A DNA stretch of 64,000 bases from Bdellovibrio sp. qaytius (GCA_004011035.1 CP025734.1:1200001-1264000), one strand, 5' to 3'; positions 46,001 to 53,616 are shown, counted from the first letter of the stretch. The notes: generated from the letters alone by a model not told the origin. Numbers and translations: made by a program.

Positions 46001-46189
46001 GCTTTTTGCGCAGCGAATGGCCACGATATCGTTAGCTTGAATGCCGTGTTTTTGAGTTAAATTTTGGGCAATGATTTCAGAGCGTGTATCAAGGTCAGAA
46101 TATGTCCAAGTTTCCTGACCAAATGACATGGCAGGTGCTAAAGAGCGACGGTTAAAAGTCTCTTTTAAGAGGTGGAGCAATTGGGACAT
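40025..46189 (-). CDS. Hybrid NRPS-PKS with fused aminotransferase: A-T-KS-AT-T-AMT
   Basis: About 2054 aa from ATG 46189; a TTG at 46249 adds 20 residues not needed by the A domain. In order: A (1-490, YTSGSTGTPKG, HYGPTET, LGRNDRQMKIRGHR); T (about 500-575, FFDLGGHSLSLSQ); KS (about 595-1020, TACSSSL, EAHGTGTPIGD, KANTGHLNA); AT (about 1035-1325, GFGSQYSQMG, GCSLGE); T (about 1385-1455, FFELGLDSLM); class III aminotransferase (about 1580-2010, PLP Lys in TYGKIIGGGLPIG). KR, DH and ER are absent, so the beta-keto group would be transaminated directly, as in iturin-type and microcystin Adda synthases. A-pocket residues by eye are D-V-Q-V-T-A-H-V-V-K, near proline codes. Confidence 0.92.
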   Translation of the reverse strand: MSQLLHLLKETFNRRSLAPAMSFGQETWTYSDLDTRSEIIAQNLTQKHGIQANDIVAIRCAKSLEQMALLFALVKIGATYLPVDLDLPVQRAEYILSHSKAKVIIDAAALTELLQPNTNSITLAHPPEHGFYLLYTSGSTGTPKGVLMGSAALHHLLDWQIQETSLKEKSITLQFAPLGFDVHFQEIFGTLASGGLLVMVSEDDRKDMSKLITAINDNSINRLYLPFVAFNLLSEVTVRTNKTLNSVREITVAGEQLKITQYIRNFITQQDSVTLFNHYGPTETHVVTSLKLDHKMTPAIHWPELPSIGYATGTNKIFIVDSDMNEVSPGVTGELLISGLALADGYHFNDDENTKRFLTHPKFGRVYRTNDLAKVLANGEIEFLGRNDRQMKIRGHRVELSEIEAQILKVSHALTCAVIPYKVNDLNYLKAIISGTSLKGSEIKEALKTAIPEFMIPDVIEVQEQMPLTSSGKIDYQKLTAEINSNTSKSKLEQQIEQKIIAIWKKHLPVTEFDTATSFFDLGGHSLSLSQMLLDVNEILKLNLDLVEVFENNTIEKLASLCNKAHGATSATKTHLKAKTETAPNDKIAIIATHGHFPESADVQIFWKNLLALKNLVRTFDPSQVHPLTTVDENHVFVSGEYPDGDTFDYEHFGMSLLESQLMDPQQRKFLELCFEALYLAGYPAAKNLPTHKNTGVFASMSSSRYADLVREYPDKVNTLGAFATSLGIEKDYLATRVAHKLNLGGPALNINTACSSSLVAVIQAVESLRAGKCDMALAGGIAIAALENEGHSHNEGSIYSENNECRVFDSNATGTIFTHGSGVVVLKRLNDAIRDHDNILGLISGVGLSNDGSDKMSFMGPSIEGQAQAITKAHSDAKISPEQLLFVEAHGTGTPIGDPAEVTGLTRAFEKQTTAKEYCYISSVKANTGHLNAASGVVGLIKATQVLRTNILPGQIHVDAVNPLLKLQQTPFKISTKNTLLNPTQENRYAGVSSFGVGGTNAHVILESYTAETNDDRHVTLVFPGFGSQYSQMGQQLLAEHSDVLSLELAELNAALNRQGYTTAKELLDSTDTALATQQLQIFIYQYLLAKLVISRFNFKNISLLGCSLGEISAACVAGLISIDDTINFVADRTGILKNAPEGAMLLINANKNDYVSILSSFDVEIAIVYSENMFVATGLKESILKFKTALENQGTHSLLIESVYPYHSTKLKGSDAELAAMTEGLTLKTSAYNFIKTGDSEFELTDLAYWQTHHLHKVDFDKAVRSLIASQEQSLIIEIGPQIYLTQQIKKTAAQMNVSHKVSLINISTHVSANEVSQLIDGLNEIAQHFESARLNRKTSQLTKKVLKKTKVILPQIQRKNKPIMQNSSTNSLDSLIQQLVTMFSDDLGYTTDSSITDMNRTHFFELGLDSLMLTQMSSLVKAKFKTSVSFRELKEKYSTLETLAQHINEKNPQAAPVVSTATSIVTAQTQTTPVVSTNALENIIQMQLQLMQDQMNLLKGATAVTTKTQTQNVIQPTASTPTATVGVITKDTFGAQAKINLHSTYTQDPIVRQNIKNFEKKYNQKTQASKDFAERSRKVHADPRAVSGFRPETKEITYPIVVKKSEGQYLWDLNDNTYIDMLCGFGSNFFGNKNTQIMNAMQEQLKAGIEVGPQHSLALDAAQLVVDLTGNERAAFCNTGSEAVLGAIRIARTVTAKKKIVSFAGSYHGINDDVIVRTGANGQTIPAASGIAPESVSNTIVLEYGVQTSLDYIRANVDDIAGVLVEPVQSRRCNFQPAQFLTDLRALTTELDICLIFDEIITGFRIQADGAQGFFNIKADLCTYGKIIGGGLPIGIVAGKAKYMNALDGGPWTFGDDSSPQDGVTYFAGTFVRHPLALAACKASLEIIKANPKSLFLDLNKKSEKFVNELNQLFVNENFPLTFDRFGSLMKPRWTQTPLASEVFFALLRYNGVHSYDGFPWFVNLAHTEAQLQEVITVFKKAINEMKTLGLFTTGTYAMSRIDFIEAKAERTIIGKDQNGFPATFIEDKNNPGAYIQLNSLAVTPTGDKND

Positions 46190-46295
46190 ACTACTAACAT
46201 TAGCAAATAGAGCACCTACCCAGTTTTCACAGGGGGGATTTGGGGGCAAAAAAGTGTCAAAAGTTTAGACGACTCTGCCTTAAATGGTGGTTTTA

Positions 46296-46312
46296 TTTCA
46301 TTTTTTATGAAA
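46296..46312. promoter_or_regulatory. Palindrome in the divergent NRPS/PPTase promoter region
   Basis: TTTCAT-TTTTT-ATGAAA is a 6-bp perfect inverted repeat with 5-bp spacer, centred about 37 bp before the PPTase start and 115 bp before the PKS-NRPS start. It is a candidate operator shared by both transcripts; A/T-richness makes chance possible. Confidence 0.35.
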
Positions 46313-46340
46313 AACTTAGATTTGATTGGGTAAATAAAAA

Positions 46341-46997
46341 ATGACTGATAACGCGCGTATTTTATTCGAACAAAATGAAGTTATTCAGATGTATTTTAAT
46401 GACCCAGAGTGGTCTCGTTTTGATCTAAAAAAAGAGGCTGTTTTGAAACGTCGTTACGAATTTTTTGCGGGCCGCGTATGTGCAGCACTCGCGTATAAAA
46501 AGTTAACTCAAAAAAAATTATTAGAGCTTCAAATCAATGAAGATCGTAGTCCGAAATGGCCACACGGTATTGTTGGAAGTATTTCTCACAACGAAAAATA
46601 CGTTGTTGCTGAATTAAGCTCAAAAGCTAAAGGTTTAGGAATTGATTTAGCAACGCTTGGATCAGTTGAAAAAAATCTGCAAGAAAGTATTTGCAACAAA
46701 GATGATGTAACCCAAATTAACGGAATAAGTTCAGAACATTTTTTGACTTATATTTTTTCGTTTAAAGAATCTTTATTCAAAGCTGTTTATCCGTTAGTGA
46801 ATGAGTTTTTTGATTTTCAATCAGCCAGCGTAACTCAAGTTGATTTTGCGCAAAAAACTTTTCAAATTTCACTTAATGAAAAAATATCTTCATTGCTCTC
46901 AAAAAAAATGAATCACTCTGAAAAAACGTTTACATTTGCAGGTGATTTTTCAATTCTTGATCAAAAAACACTTCTATCGCGTGTCATTATTCCCTAA
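46341..46997 (+). CDS. 4'-phosphopantetheinyl transferase (EntD/Sfp superfamily)
   Basis: 218 aa. The family motifs are present: RSPKWPHGIVGSISHNEKYVVAEL (P-x-W...G-S-I-S-H), GLGIDLATLG (Mg-binding Asp) and FSFKESLFKAVYP (W/F-x-x-K-E-x-x-x-K). It transfers phosphopantetheine from CoA to the Ser of carrier domains (GGHS, LDSL). It is divergent from the NRPS-PKS operon across 151 bp, which has at least four carrier domains, so its job is very probably to activate them. The length is typical of the EntD branch. Confidence 0.92.
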   Translation: MTDNARILFEQNEVIQMYFNDPEWSRFDLKKEAVLKRRYEFFAGRVCAALAYKKLTQKKLLELQINEDRSPKWPHGIVGSISHNEKYVVAELSSKAKGLGIDLATLGSVEKNLQESICNKDDVTQINGISSEHFLTYIFSFKESLFKAVYPLVNEFFDFQSASVTQVDFAQKTFQISLNEKISSLLSKKMNHSEKTFTFAGDFSILDQKTLLSRVIIP

Positions 46998-47077
46998 GTA
47001 ATTGGCATTTTACCCCATGATTAAATTAAATTTCATTTTTTAATGGTACGAACTGTTGAATTTGACGTGCTGATTTT

Positions 47078-47092
47078 TGGCACAGCGTTCGC
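47078..47092 (+). promoter_or_regulatory. Sigma-54 promoter candidate for the BON gene
   Basis: TGGCACAGCGTTCGC has the sigma-54 GG and GC pair at the exact 10-bp separation (GG 47079-47080, GC 47091-47092), with TCGC in place of TTGC. Transcription would start near 47103, about 37 bp before the preferred ATG at 47141. Confidence 0.4.
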
Positions 47093-47140
47093 AAATATTT
47101 AATCATTTGAATGAACAAAACCCCTAACAAAGGAATGAAA

Positions 47141-47617
47141 ATGGTTAATAAATTCATTATTGCGAGTATTTTAATTTCAACTGGATTTGCTTGTGCTGAA
47201 AAAAGCTATCGCTCGGCCGAAAGCAGTCAACCTGCAGCAGCAGCGTCAACAAATTCTCAAAGCTATGAGCGCAGTACTGCATCCACGACAGAACCTTCAT
47301 CTACAGAAGTTAAAGACGTTGATAACACAGCGATGAATAAACGCGATGCTGAAAACACAACGCTGACACCAATGGATCAAGTGGAAGGTTCAAAAGCAGA
47401 TATTGAATTAACTCGCAAAATTCGCGAAGCCTTAACGGACAGTGATTCTTTATCTATTCAAGCGCAAAACATAAAAATTATTACTTTAAAAGGGATTACA
47501 ACTTTGCGTGGCCCTGTACATACAAAAGCTGAAAAAAGAAAAATCGAACAACTCGCTAAAAGTGCCGGCGCTAAAAAAATAAAAAATCACCTCGAAGTGA
47601 CTACTAAAACTGAATAA
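47141..47617 (+). CDS. Exported BON-domain protein
   Basis: 158 aa from the ATG at 47141, preceded by AAAGGA at proper spacing; earlier ATGs at 47111 and 47135 are less well placed. A hydrophobic leader (MVNKFIIASILISTGFAC) may be a lipoprotein signal, with a poor lipobox (GFAC). A Ser/Thr/Ala-rich linker follows to about residue 75. A single BON domain (about 85-158) has LTRKIREALTDSDSLS, IKIITLKGITTLRGPVHTKAEK and AGAKKIKNHLEV. BON proteins bind lipid or maintain envelope integrity (as OsmY does). The downstream glycine-zipper gene lies 29 bp away. Confidence 0.75.
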   Translation: MVNKFIIASILISTGFACAEKSYRSAESSQPAAAASTNSQSYERSTASTTEPSSTEVKDVDNTAMNKRDAENTTLTPMDQVEGSKADIELTRKIREALTDSDSLSIQAQNIKIITLKGITTLRGPVHTKAEKRKIEQLAKSAGAKKIKNHLEVTTKTE

Positions 47618-47646
47618 CGATAAATCAACAACGAACGGAGAACGAT

Positions 47647-48246
47647 ATGGAATTTAAAAAAGGCAACACAGTAGTGTACGGATTATTCGAAACAAGAGCA
47701 GCCCTTGAGACTGCGGTAAATCAATTTAAATCTGAAGGCTTCTTAAGTAGCGATATCTCTGCTTTACTTCCATCAGTGGGTGATACAAAAGAATTTGCCC
47801 ATACAAAAGACACGAAAGCCCCAGAAGGTGCAACAACCGGTGCCGCCGGTGGAGCCGTACTTGGTGGAACACTAGGATGGTTAGCTGGTATTGGTACGTT
47901 AGCTATTCCGGGCATTGGACCTTTCGTAGCAGCGGGCCCAATCTTAGCTGGTCTTGCAGGAGCAGGTATTGGCGGAGCCGTCGGTGGTATTGCAGGAGCC
48001 CTTGTTGGAATGGGAATTCCTGAGTACGAAGCCAAACGTTTTGAATCAGCGGTGAAAGAAGGCGGATTATTATTGTCAGTTCACGCAGGTGAAGGTGATT
48101 GGGTTGTAAAAGCCAAAGATATTTTCAAACAATGCGGAGCTCATGATATTTCTTCAACTTCTGAAGCCAAAGGCGCAGACTTTGAACGTAAAGATATGCC
48201 ATTTGGAGCAAAAACAACTGACACGAATCCGAACAAACGTTTTTAA
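47647..48246 (+). CDS. Glycine-zipper stress protein, general stress protein 17M-like
   Basis: 199 aa. The N-terminal 50 residues (TVVYGLFETRAALETAVNQFKSEGFLSSDISAL) match the opening domain of general stress protein 17M-like proteins. A central Gly/Ala-rich region (about 60-125) with G-x-x-x-G repeats is a glycine-zipper membrane segment. The rest (YEAKRFESAVKEGGLLLSVHA) completes the fold seen in this family. The function is unknown; expression in stress is reported for relatives. It is preceded by the BON gene, with ACGGAG before its ATG, and followed by a strong terminator. Confidence 0.75.
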   Translation: MEFKKGNTVVYGLFETRAALETAVNQFKSEGFLSSDISALLPSVGDTKEFAHTKDTKAPEGATTGAAGGAVLGGTLGWLAGIGTLAIPGIGPFVAAGPILAGLAGAGIGGAVGGIAGALVGMGIPEYEAKRFESAVKEGGLLLSVHAGEGDWVVKAKDIFKQCGAHDISSTSEAKGADFERKDMPFGAKTTDTNPNKRF

Positions 48247-48273
48247 TAAAATTTAACAAGCAAAGTTATTTTA

Positions 48274-48300
48274 GGCTCCGCTTTATGCGGGGCCTTTTTT
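48274..48300 (+). terminator. Intrinsic terminator of the BON/glycine-zipper operon
   Basis: GGCTCCGC and GCGGGGCC pair over 8 bp with one wobble, loop TTTAT, followed by six Ts. It lies 28 bp after the glycine-zipper stop and before the hybrid kinase gene. Confidence 0.75.
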
Positions 48301-48401
48301 ATTAGCTTTCTTCAGTTATTGTGGGGTAATTTTCCACGCTCTAGATTGATCTCGTAAACCTGTTTGACGGTCATTATTCTCAGTGTTCTTCTGCCATTCT
48401 T

Positions 48402-51011
48402 ATGAATGAGTTCATACAAAATTTGATCGCGAAAGTGAATCGAAGATTTTTTAAATTATCAGACGATCTAGCACTGAAAACAGTGCGTGATGCTTTAGAA
48501 AAATCAATTCGCGTTGTGAATAACGAACGTCAAAATTTTAAAAATCTTTTAAAAGAAACACCAGAGATGGTTTGTATTTTAAAAGGGCCAGAGCATCGTT
48601 TTGAATTTGTTAATGAAGCCCATATCTCTGTACTTGGATTTGATGCCACAGGTATGGCTGTGCGTGAAGCTCAGCCTGAGTCGGTTGAAGTGCATGGTAT
48701 TTTAGATGAAGTCTTTCGATCAGGGCAAACAACCTGGTTGCATGAAATGCCCATCACAATAGCTGATCGTCTTCGTTATTTTAATTTAACTTACTCAGCG
48801 CGAGTCGATGTTGAAGGGCAAAAAGATGGGGTGATGATTTTAGGAACTGAAGTCACAGATCAAGTTTTAAATCGTGAAGGTTTAAAGCTTCAACGAAGTG
48901 CGCTTGAAATGGCTTTAGATGGTTCTTCAATGTCTGCAGTTTTAGATGTCGTTGCGAAGATGGTCGAAAAACAAGCCGGCACTGATTTAATCGCTTCAAT
49001 TTTACTGTTAGATAATGAAGGCAAACATTTACTTCATGGTGCGGCCCCAGGATTACCCACTGAATACAATCAAGCCATCAATGGTGTGGCCATCGGGGCA
49101 GAGGTTGGTTCGTGTGGAAGTGCGGCCTACTTGAAAAAAACTATTGTGGTTGAAGATATTGCGATTGATCCTCGTTGGGATAAGTTCAAAGAATTACCTC
49201 TTAAATATGGCCTGCGTTCATGTTGGTCGACGCCGATTTATTCTTCAGGAAGAAACTTGCTGGGGACTTTTGCTTTATATTCTAAACAGCCGCGAAAACC
49301 AAACTCACATGAATTAGAAATGGTTGATATTGCCGCTCGAACAACAGCATTAATTTTAGAAAGAAAAAGCGAAGCCGATCAAAGGCAGAAAGCTTTGCGT
49401 GAATTAAGTCTTGCTCGCGATGAAGCCGAACGTTCACGTCGTGAACTGTATTCTTTTTTTATGCAAGCACCGGCTCCGATGGTGGTGCTGACGGGTTCCG
49501 AACTTAGATACACTTTGGCTAATCCCAAATACGAAAAATTAATGGGACGAAAAGTTGTAGGGCGCACAGTCAGTGAAGTCTTTACTGAAGCCGAGTTTAG
49601 CAAATTTAAAAATATTCTGAGTCATGTTTATAACAGCGGTGAACCTTTCGTCGGAATAGATCTTCCGTTAAATTTAAAAAATGAAGATGGGTCTCGCAAA
49701 GAAATTAGACTTAACGTGGGGTACACTCCTTACCGCGGAGAAGATGGTAACGTTCAAGGTGTTCTGGTCTTTGTTCAAGATGTCACAGAACAGTTTAATG
49801 CGAGATTGCAGGTTGAAACTCAAAACATCGAACTCAAAAAAGCCAAAGACGAAGCCGAACGCGCCAATCAACTTAAGTCTGCGTTTCTGGCCAACATGTC
49901 TCATGAAATTAGAACTCCGCTTGGGGCGATGCTTGGCTTTTCTGATTTATTAAAAGATCCAACGCTTTCAATTTTAGAACGTACTAATTACCTAGATATT
50001 TTAATTAGAAATGGTGAACAGCTTTCATTTATTATTAATGATATTTTAGATTTATCTAAAGTTGAAGCTGGGCATATGACTTTAGAATACAGTAACGTTT
50101 CACCTGCTCAGATAGGTGAAGAGGTCGTCTCGTTACTTAGTGTTAAAGCTAAAGAAAAAGAATTAGAATTAAGTTTTGAAAGTGATGAATCAACTCCTGA
50201 ATTTATAACAACAGATCCAACACGCCTTCGTCAGATTTTACTTAATTTAATTGGTAATGCGATTAAATTTACCCATAAGGGTTCAGTAAAATTACGCAGT
50301 TATGCTATGGCCTCGGCTGATAACAAGCCTGCATCAGTGGGTTTTGATATTATAGATACAGGCATCGGAATTTCGGCTGAACAAAAAGATTTATTATTTG
50401 AACGTTTTGTTCAAGCCGATGGTTCTATGACCAGACGTTTTGGTGGAACAGGGCTTGGGCTTGCCTTATCAAGAAGGCTTGCAAGATCAATGGGCGGTGA
50501 TGTTACGATTGTTGAATCAAGAGAAGGGCACGGCTCAATATTTAAGGCTGTTGTTGCAGATCAACCAGAAAAGCTCACAGAAGAAACATTTGAATTTACT
50601 AAAACTAAACAAAATGCAGCTATCACAGAACACATGTTAGATGATGTTAAAGTTCTGATAGTGGATGATTCTCCAGATAACCAAGAAATGTTATCTACTT
50701 TTCTAGAGCGCTACGGGGCTCGTGTTGATTCGGCAGAAAATGGATTAGTCGGTTTTAGAAAAGCAATGGCTGGCAATTTTGATGTGGTCTTAATGGATAT
50801 TCAAATGCCAGAGATGGATGGCTACACGGCCACACAAAAACTACGCGCTTCAGGTTATTATAAACCTATTATTGCCTTAACGGCGCATGCGATGTCAGAA
50901 GTGCGCAGAAAATGTTTAAACGTTGGTTGTTCTGATCATTTATCAAAACCAATCAATGCAGCTGAACTTGTGGCGACGGTGGCTCGCCATGCTCATGACG
51001 TGTCGATGTGA
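48402..51011 (+). CDS. Cytoplasmic hybrid histidine kinase (PAS-GAF-PAS-HisKA-HATPase-REC)
   Basis: 869 aa, no membrane helix. PAS at about 45-165 ([20 protein letters not shown]), GAF at about 180-335 ([23 protein letters not shown]), PAS at about 360-475 ([19 protein letters not shown]), HisKA at about 500-565 ([14 protein letters not shown]), HATPase at about 605-725 ([20 protein letters not shown]) and REC at about 755-869 ([25 protein letters not shown]). It differs from the three paralogous kinases at 17-29 kb by [11 protein letters not shown] and an extra GAF. It is convergent with the anti-sigma gene (1 bp apart). Confidence 0.9.
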   Translation: MNEFIQNLIAKVNRRFFKLSDDLALKTVRDALEKSIRVVNNERQNFKNLLKETPEMVCILKGPEHRFEFVNEAHISVLGFDATGMAVREAQPESVEVHGILDEVFRSGQTTWLHEMPITIADRLRYFNLTYSARVDVEGQKDGVMILGTEVTDQVLNREGLKLQRSALEMALDGSSMSAVLDVVAKMVEKQAGTDLIASILLLDNEGKHLLHGAAPGLPTEYNQAINGVAIGAEVGSCGSAAYLKKTIVVEDIAIDPRWDKFKELPLKYGLRSCWSTPIYSSGRNLLGTFALYSKQPRKPNSHELEMVDIAARTTALILERKSEADQRQKALRELSLARDEAERSRRELYSFFMQAPAPMVVLTGSELRYTLANPKYEKLMGRKVVGRTVSEVFTEAEFSKFKNILSHVYNSGEPFVGIDLPLNLKNEDGSRKEIRLNVGYTPYRGEDGNVQGVLVFVQDVTEQFNARLQVETQNIELKKAKDEAERANQLKSAFLANMSHEIRTPLGAMLGFSDLLKDPTLSILERTNYLDILIRNGEQLSFIINDILDLSKVEAGHMTLEYSNVSPAQIGEEVVSLLSVKAKEKELELSFESDESTPEFITTDPTRLRQILLNLIGNAIKFTHKGSVKLRSYAMASADNKPASVGFDIIDTGIGISAEQKDLLFERFVQADGSMTRRFGGTGLGLALSRRLARSMGGDVTIVESREGHGSIFKAVVADQPEKLTEETFEFTKTKQNAAITEHMLDDVKVLIVDDSPDNQEMLSTFLERYGARVDSAENGLVGFRKAMAGNFDVVLMDIQMPEMDGYTATQKLRASGYYKPIIALTAHAMSEVRRKCLNVGCSDHLSKPINAAELVATVARHAHDVSM

Positions 51012-51012
51012 T

Positions 51013-51333
51013 TTAGTTTTTAGAATATTTCTGCAATAATTCGCGATTTAGTTTTTCTAAATCTGTTTTTGTAGGTTTGCTTGAAGTCATAAGCTTTTTA
51101 AAAGCCGTTTTTAATGTTTGGCTAAAAGAATAATAGTTATGGCAAGCCTGACAAAGACTAACGTGTAATTTTACGCGAAATTTTTCGAGCTGAGTTTTTG
51201 ATTGGTCATTTAAATCAATTTTTTCGGTCACATCTTTACAAGTCATCGCGAATTTTACGCCATTATCTGAGACAACATTATAATACAGGTCATGCCAGTA
51301 ATGTCTGATTCGTTTTTTTAAATCGTGTAACAT
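51013..51333 (-). CDS. Soluble zinc-finger anti-sigma factor (ZAS type)
   Basis: 106 aa from the ATG at 51333, two bases after the sigma stop; the upstream frame that overlaps the sigma gene is rejected. The segment KFRVKLHVSLCQACHNYYSF has the ZAS signature H-x3-C-x2-C, which holds zinc between sigma-binding helices. There is no membrane segment, unlike most anti-sigma factors but like RsrA/ChrR, whose cysteines respond to oxidation or reactive oxygen. It is the last gene of the seven-gene operon and its expected partner is the ECF sigma just upstream. Redox sensing here is inference. Confidence 0.72.
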   Translation of the reverse strand: MLHDLKKRIRHYWHDLYYNVVSDNGVKFAMTCKDVTEKIDLNDQSKTQLEKFRVKLHVSLCQACHNYYSFSQTLKTAFKKLMTSSKPTKTDLEKLNRELLQKYSKN

Positions 51334-51335
51334 GT

Positions 51336-51947
51336 TTAAAATTCTCCCGAACTTATTTTGCCATCTAGACATTGGCGCAGTTTGTCTTTGGCTCGGTATA
51401 TAAGAACTCGAAGGTGAGTGATGTTAACACCTAAAACATTACAAATATCTTCAGAATTTTCTTCATCCACTTCACGCATAACAAAAGCTGTTTTTTGTTG
51501 TTCAGTCAGCCCTTCCATACATTCTTTAACGAAATCAGCAGCTTGTTTAAGCGCTGTAAACTTGTGGGGGTCTTCAGGTTCGGTATTCCACCAGCCATCT
51601 TTGCTGAAGGATTTATTAAATGACTGTTCAGAATCATCATCAAAAACTAGTTTACTTTGTGATCTGCGGTATTCACGAATTTTATTAAATAAAATGCCGC
51701 ACACAAAAGTTCTAATGTTAGAGCGGCCTTCGAATTTAGTGATATTTTGAAAAAACACAGCCCAAGTGTCGTGAATGACTTCATCGGCGTGTTCTTTAAA
51801 ATAACCATTGGCCCCACAAACACGAATTAAGTAAGGGTTAACTTCAGAAAATAATAATTTTAAAAATTCAGGATCACGGTTCTCGAGGCGATTTTTGACA
51901 TCGCTATCAATAAGTGTGGCTGATAAAGTGGTGTTTGATTTATTCAC
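51336..51947 (-). CDS. ECF RNA polymerase sigma factor
   Basis: 203 aa. Region 2: LFSEVNPYLIRVCGANGYFKEHADEVIHDTWAVFF (D-x-x-Q/H-D-x-x-A), then FEGRSNIRTFVCGILFNKIREYRRS. Region 4: ECMEGLTEQQKTAFVMREVDEENSEDICNVLGVNITHLRVLIYRAKDKL, an ECF-type helix-turn-helix. An acidic insert of about 30 residues separates them. It lies 7 bp after the alpha/beta hydrolase gene and is followed immediately by a zinc anti-sigma gene, so it is probably auto-regulated in the same operon. The promoter it uses cannot be confirmed from sequence. Confidence 0.88.
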   Translation of the reverse strand: MNKSNTTLSATLIDSDVKNRLENRDPEFLKLLFSEVNPYLIRVCGANGYFKEHADEVIHDTWAVFFQNITKFEGRSNIRTFVCGILFNKIREYRRSQSKLVFDDDSEQSFNKSFSKDGWWNTEPEDPHKFTALKQAADFVKECMEGLTEQQKTAFVMREVDEENSEDICNVLGVNITHLRVLIYRAKDKLRQCLDGKISSGEF

Positions 51948-51954
51948 TAAGAAT

Positions 51955-52782
51955 TTAATTCCTTTTAAGTTTGATGATCGCTTGTTTTATCAGAAACGGT
52001 TTCTTCCAAGGAATAAAATGATTCATCTTATCAATAACGACAACATCTGTAATGACCGCTGGGTTAAGTTGTTTGAGTAAAAAATCTTTATTAGCTATAG
52101 GCACTAAATCATCTTCATCGCCATGTATAATAATGGTTTTAGCTTTGATTTTTGACCACATAGGTAACATCTCAATTAAATTTTCTTTAAGGGCCATGAT
52201 CTCTTCGTTGCAAACACGAAGTTCGGTTGGAATAATTTGTTTTATACCAAACCATCTGGCTGGGTATTGAAACCATTTTGTTTCTTCTAAATCAGGTGAA
52301 ACAGAAGCTGCTACAAAAACTAATCCATAAATTTGATCGGGGTGATTCATCGCCATGCGAGCGATAACGGGTCCACCTAAAGAATGACCCACAAGAATAG
52401 GGTTTGTTAGTTTCTCGGCTTCTATAACGGCATAAAGAGCTTCGGCTTGTTTATCAATTGATGGTTCACTTATTCCAAAACCAGAATTTCCAAAACCTGG
52501 GCGATCAATTGAGATCAGATAAAATTTTTTATTTAACTCAGGATCATTGATATATCTGATCCAACCACCCAGCGAACCTGGTGAACCGTGCACAAAAACC
52601 ACGGGTTGGGCCGTGGGGTTTCCATATTTAAGATAATGAATGTTGCGGTCTTCAAACTTAATCGTAGAATACGCAGTCGGGTTTTCTTTTTTAAATTGAA
52701 CAGCCTCTTTGTCAACGTCATAAGCAGGTAATTCGCAACCTGAAATAAAAACCAGCAAGAATAATAATTTTATAATTTTCAT
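51955..52782 (-). CDS. Alpha/beta hydrolase lipoprotein
   Basis: 275 aa from the ATG at 52782, which gives a lipoprotein signal ending VFISGCEL; a GTG nine codons upstream is less fitting. Hydrolase landmarks: oxyanion region VVFVHGSPGSLGGW, nucleophile in ILVGHSLGGPVIARMA, acid in IIHGDEDDLVPIA and His in DKMNHFIPWKKP. It is membrane-anchored by acylation, probably facing the periplasm. In the operon it follows the N-acyltransferase gene by 27 bp and precedes the sigma factor by 7 bp. The substrate is unknown; a fatty acyl ester or amide would suit the neighbours. Confidence 0.82.
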   Translation of the reverse strand: MKIIKLLFLLVFISGCELPAYDVDKEAVQFKKENPTAYSTIKFEDRNIHYLKYGNPTAQPVVFVHGSPGSLGGWIRYINDPELNKKFYLISIDRPGFGNSGFGISEPSIDKQAEALYAVIEAEKLTNPILVGHSLGGPVIARMAMNHPDQIYGLVFVAASVSPDLEETKWFQYPARWFGIKQIIPTELRVCNEEIMALKENLIEMLPMWSKIKAKTIIIHGDEDDLVPIANKDFLLKQLNPAVITDVVVIDKMNHFIPWKKPFLIKQAIIKLKRN

Positions 52783-52809
52783 AATTTGTTTTTTATAAAT
52801 AGGTGCCAC

Positions 52810-53616
52810 TCACAGTGCCAATGCACCGACATCACCAAAAAGTTTCTTTTTGATTTGCGGGTCTAATTCTGGAATGTTTAAAACCGTTAAAAAATCGATA
52901 CACTTAAAATCAGCATCAAAGGCTGGCTTCGTTGGAACAAAACAACCAATATCAAAATAAGAACGACACAACGGCGGAAGCAACGCTTCGGCTTCTTTAG
53001 CTTCAGATGCAGAGACTGATAAATCAGAGCTTAAATGTAAACGTTCAAAATCTGGTGACTTATACTTTTCAGTGGGTTCAACACCAGCTTGCGGACGAAT
53101 TTTATTATTTTCTAATAAATAGCGATATAACAGATAAGCTTTTTCAGGATCTTCAGTTGAAACTGACCCGCAGCCAAATAAAATATCTGATTTAGAAATT
53201 TCAATGTATTTCGCAATCGCTCGCCATAAAAGAATAATAATAATCCCTTTACGGTAATCGTTATGAACACAAACGCGGCCCAGTTCTAATTTGCGTAAGT
53301 TGTTTTCTAACATCGGTTGAATTGTAAATTCTTGCTCTGAATAAAATGATTTGCAGAAATCAGAATGATTTAATCGACATGTCGCAATTAAAAAACCAGA
53401 TTTAGCGTCAAAAATACCTAAATGATCAGCGTCGAAATCGTAAGCGTCGTGATCTTCAAAATCGTTATCTTCTAGGCCAATCATCTCAACTTGAAAAACT
53501 TTGTAGCGTAAGCGAAAGGCCGCTTTAAGTTCTTCGGCATTTTCTAAAGTTTTTAGCAAATAACGACCATGCTGCATTTCAAAATTAAATTTACGTTTGA
53601 ATAAAGCTAAATCCAT
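52810..53616 (-). CDS. GNAT-fold N-acyltransferase (OlsB/FeeM-like)
   Basis: 268 aa from the ATG at 53616, which shares a base with the upstream stop (TAATG), giving translational coupling to the fusion enzyme gene. Landmarks: AFRLRYKVFQVEM, DHLGIFDAKSGFLIATCRL, LELGRVCVHNDYRKG, LWRAIAKYIEISKSDILFGCGSV. This pattern belongs to the acyl-ACP-dependent N-acyltransferases (OlsB for ornithine lipids, FeeM/PEP-CTERM-associated enzymes for N-acyl amino acids), which acylate the amine of an amino acid or related amine. The coupled gene makes a hypotaurine-type amine, an attractive acceptor. That pairing is inference from context. Confidence 0.82.
   Translation of the reverse strand: MDLALFKRKFNFEMQHGRYLLKTLENAEELKAAFRLRYKVFQVEMIGLEDNDFEDHDAYDFDADHLGIFDAKSGFLIATCRLNHSDFCKSFYSEQEFTIQPMLENNLRKLELGRVCVHNDYRKGIIIILLWRAIAKYIEISKSDILFGCGSVSTEDPEKAYLLYRYLLENNKIRPQAGVEPTEKYKSPDFERLHLSSDLSVSASEAKEAEALLPPLCRSYFDIGCFVPTKPAFDADFKCIDFLTVLNIPELDPQIKKKLFGDVGALAL

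Noticed and set aside
46190-46249. TTG start 20 codons upstream of the hybrid NRPS-PKS gene
   Set aside because: The added residues are not part of the adenylation fold, and ATG 46189 starts directly before the conserved LLHLLKETF region.
46240-46275. Sigma-54-like string on the minus strand before the NRPS-PKS gene (TTGACAC followed by six Ts and GC)
   Set aside because: The -24 GG is GA and the spacing to GC is one base short, so it fails the strict spacing rule. It is not usable as a -35 either, since no -10 follows at 16-18 bp.
52783-52809. GTG start for the hydrolase lipoprotein
   Set aside because: The ATG at 52782 places the lipobox (VFISGC) at the normal distance; the GTG adds nine residues ahead of the signal peptide.
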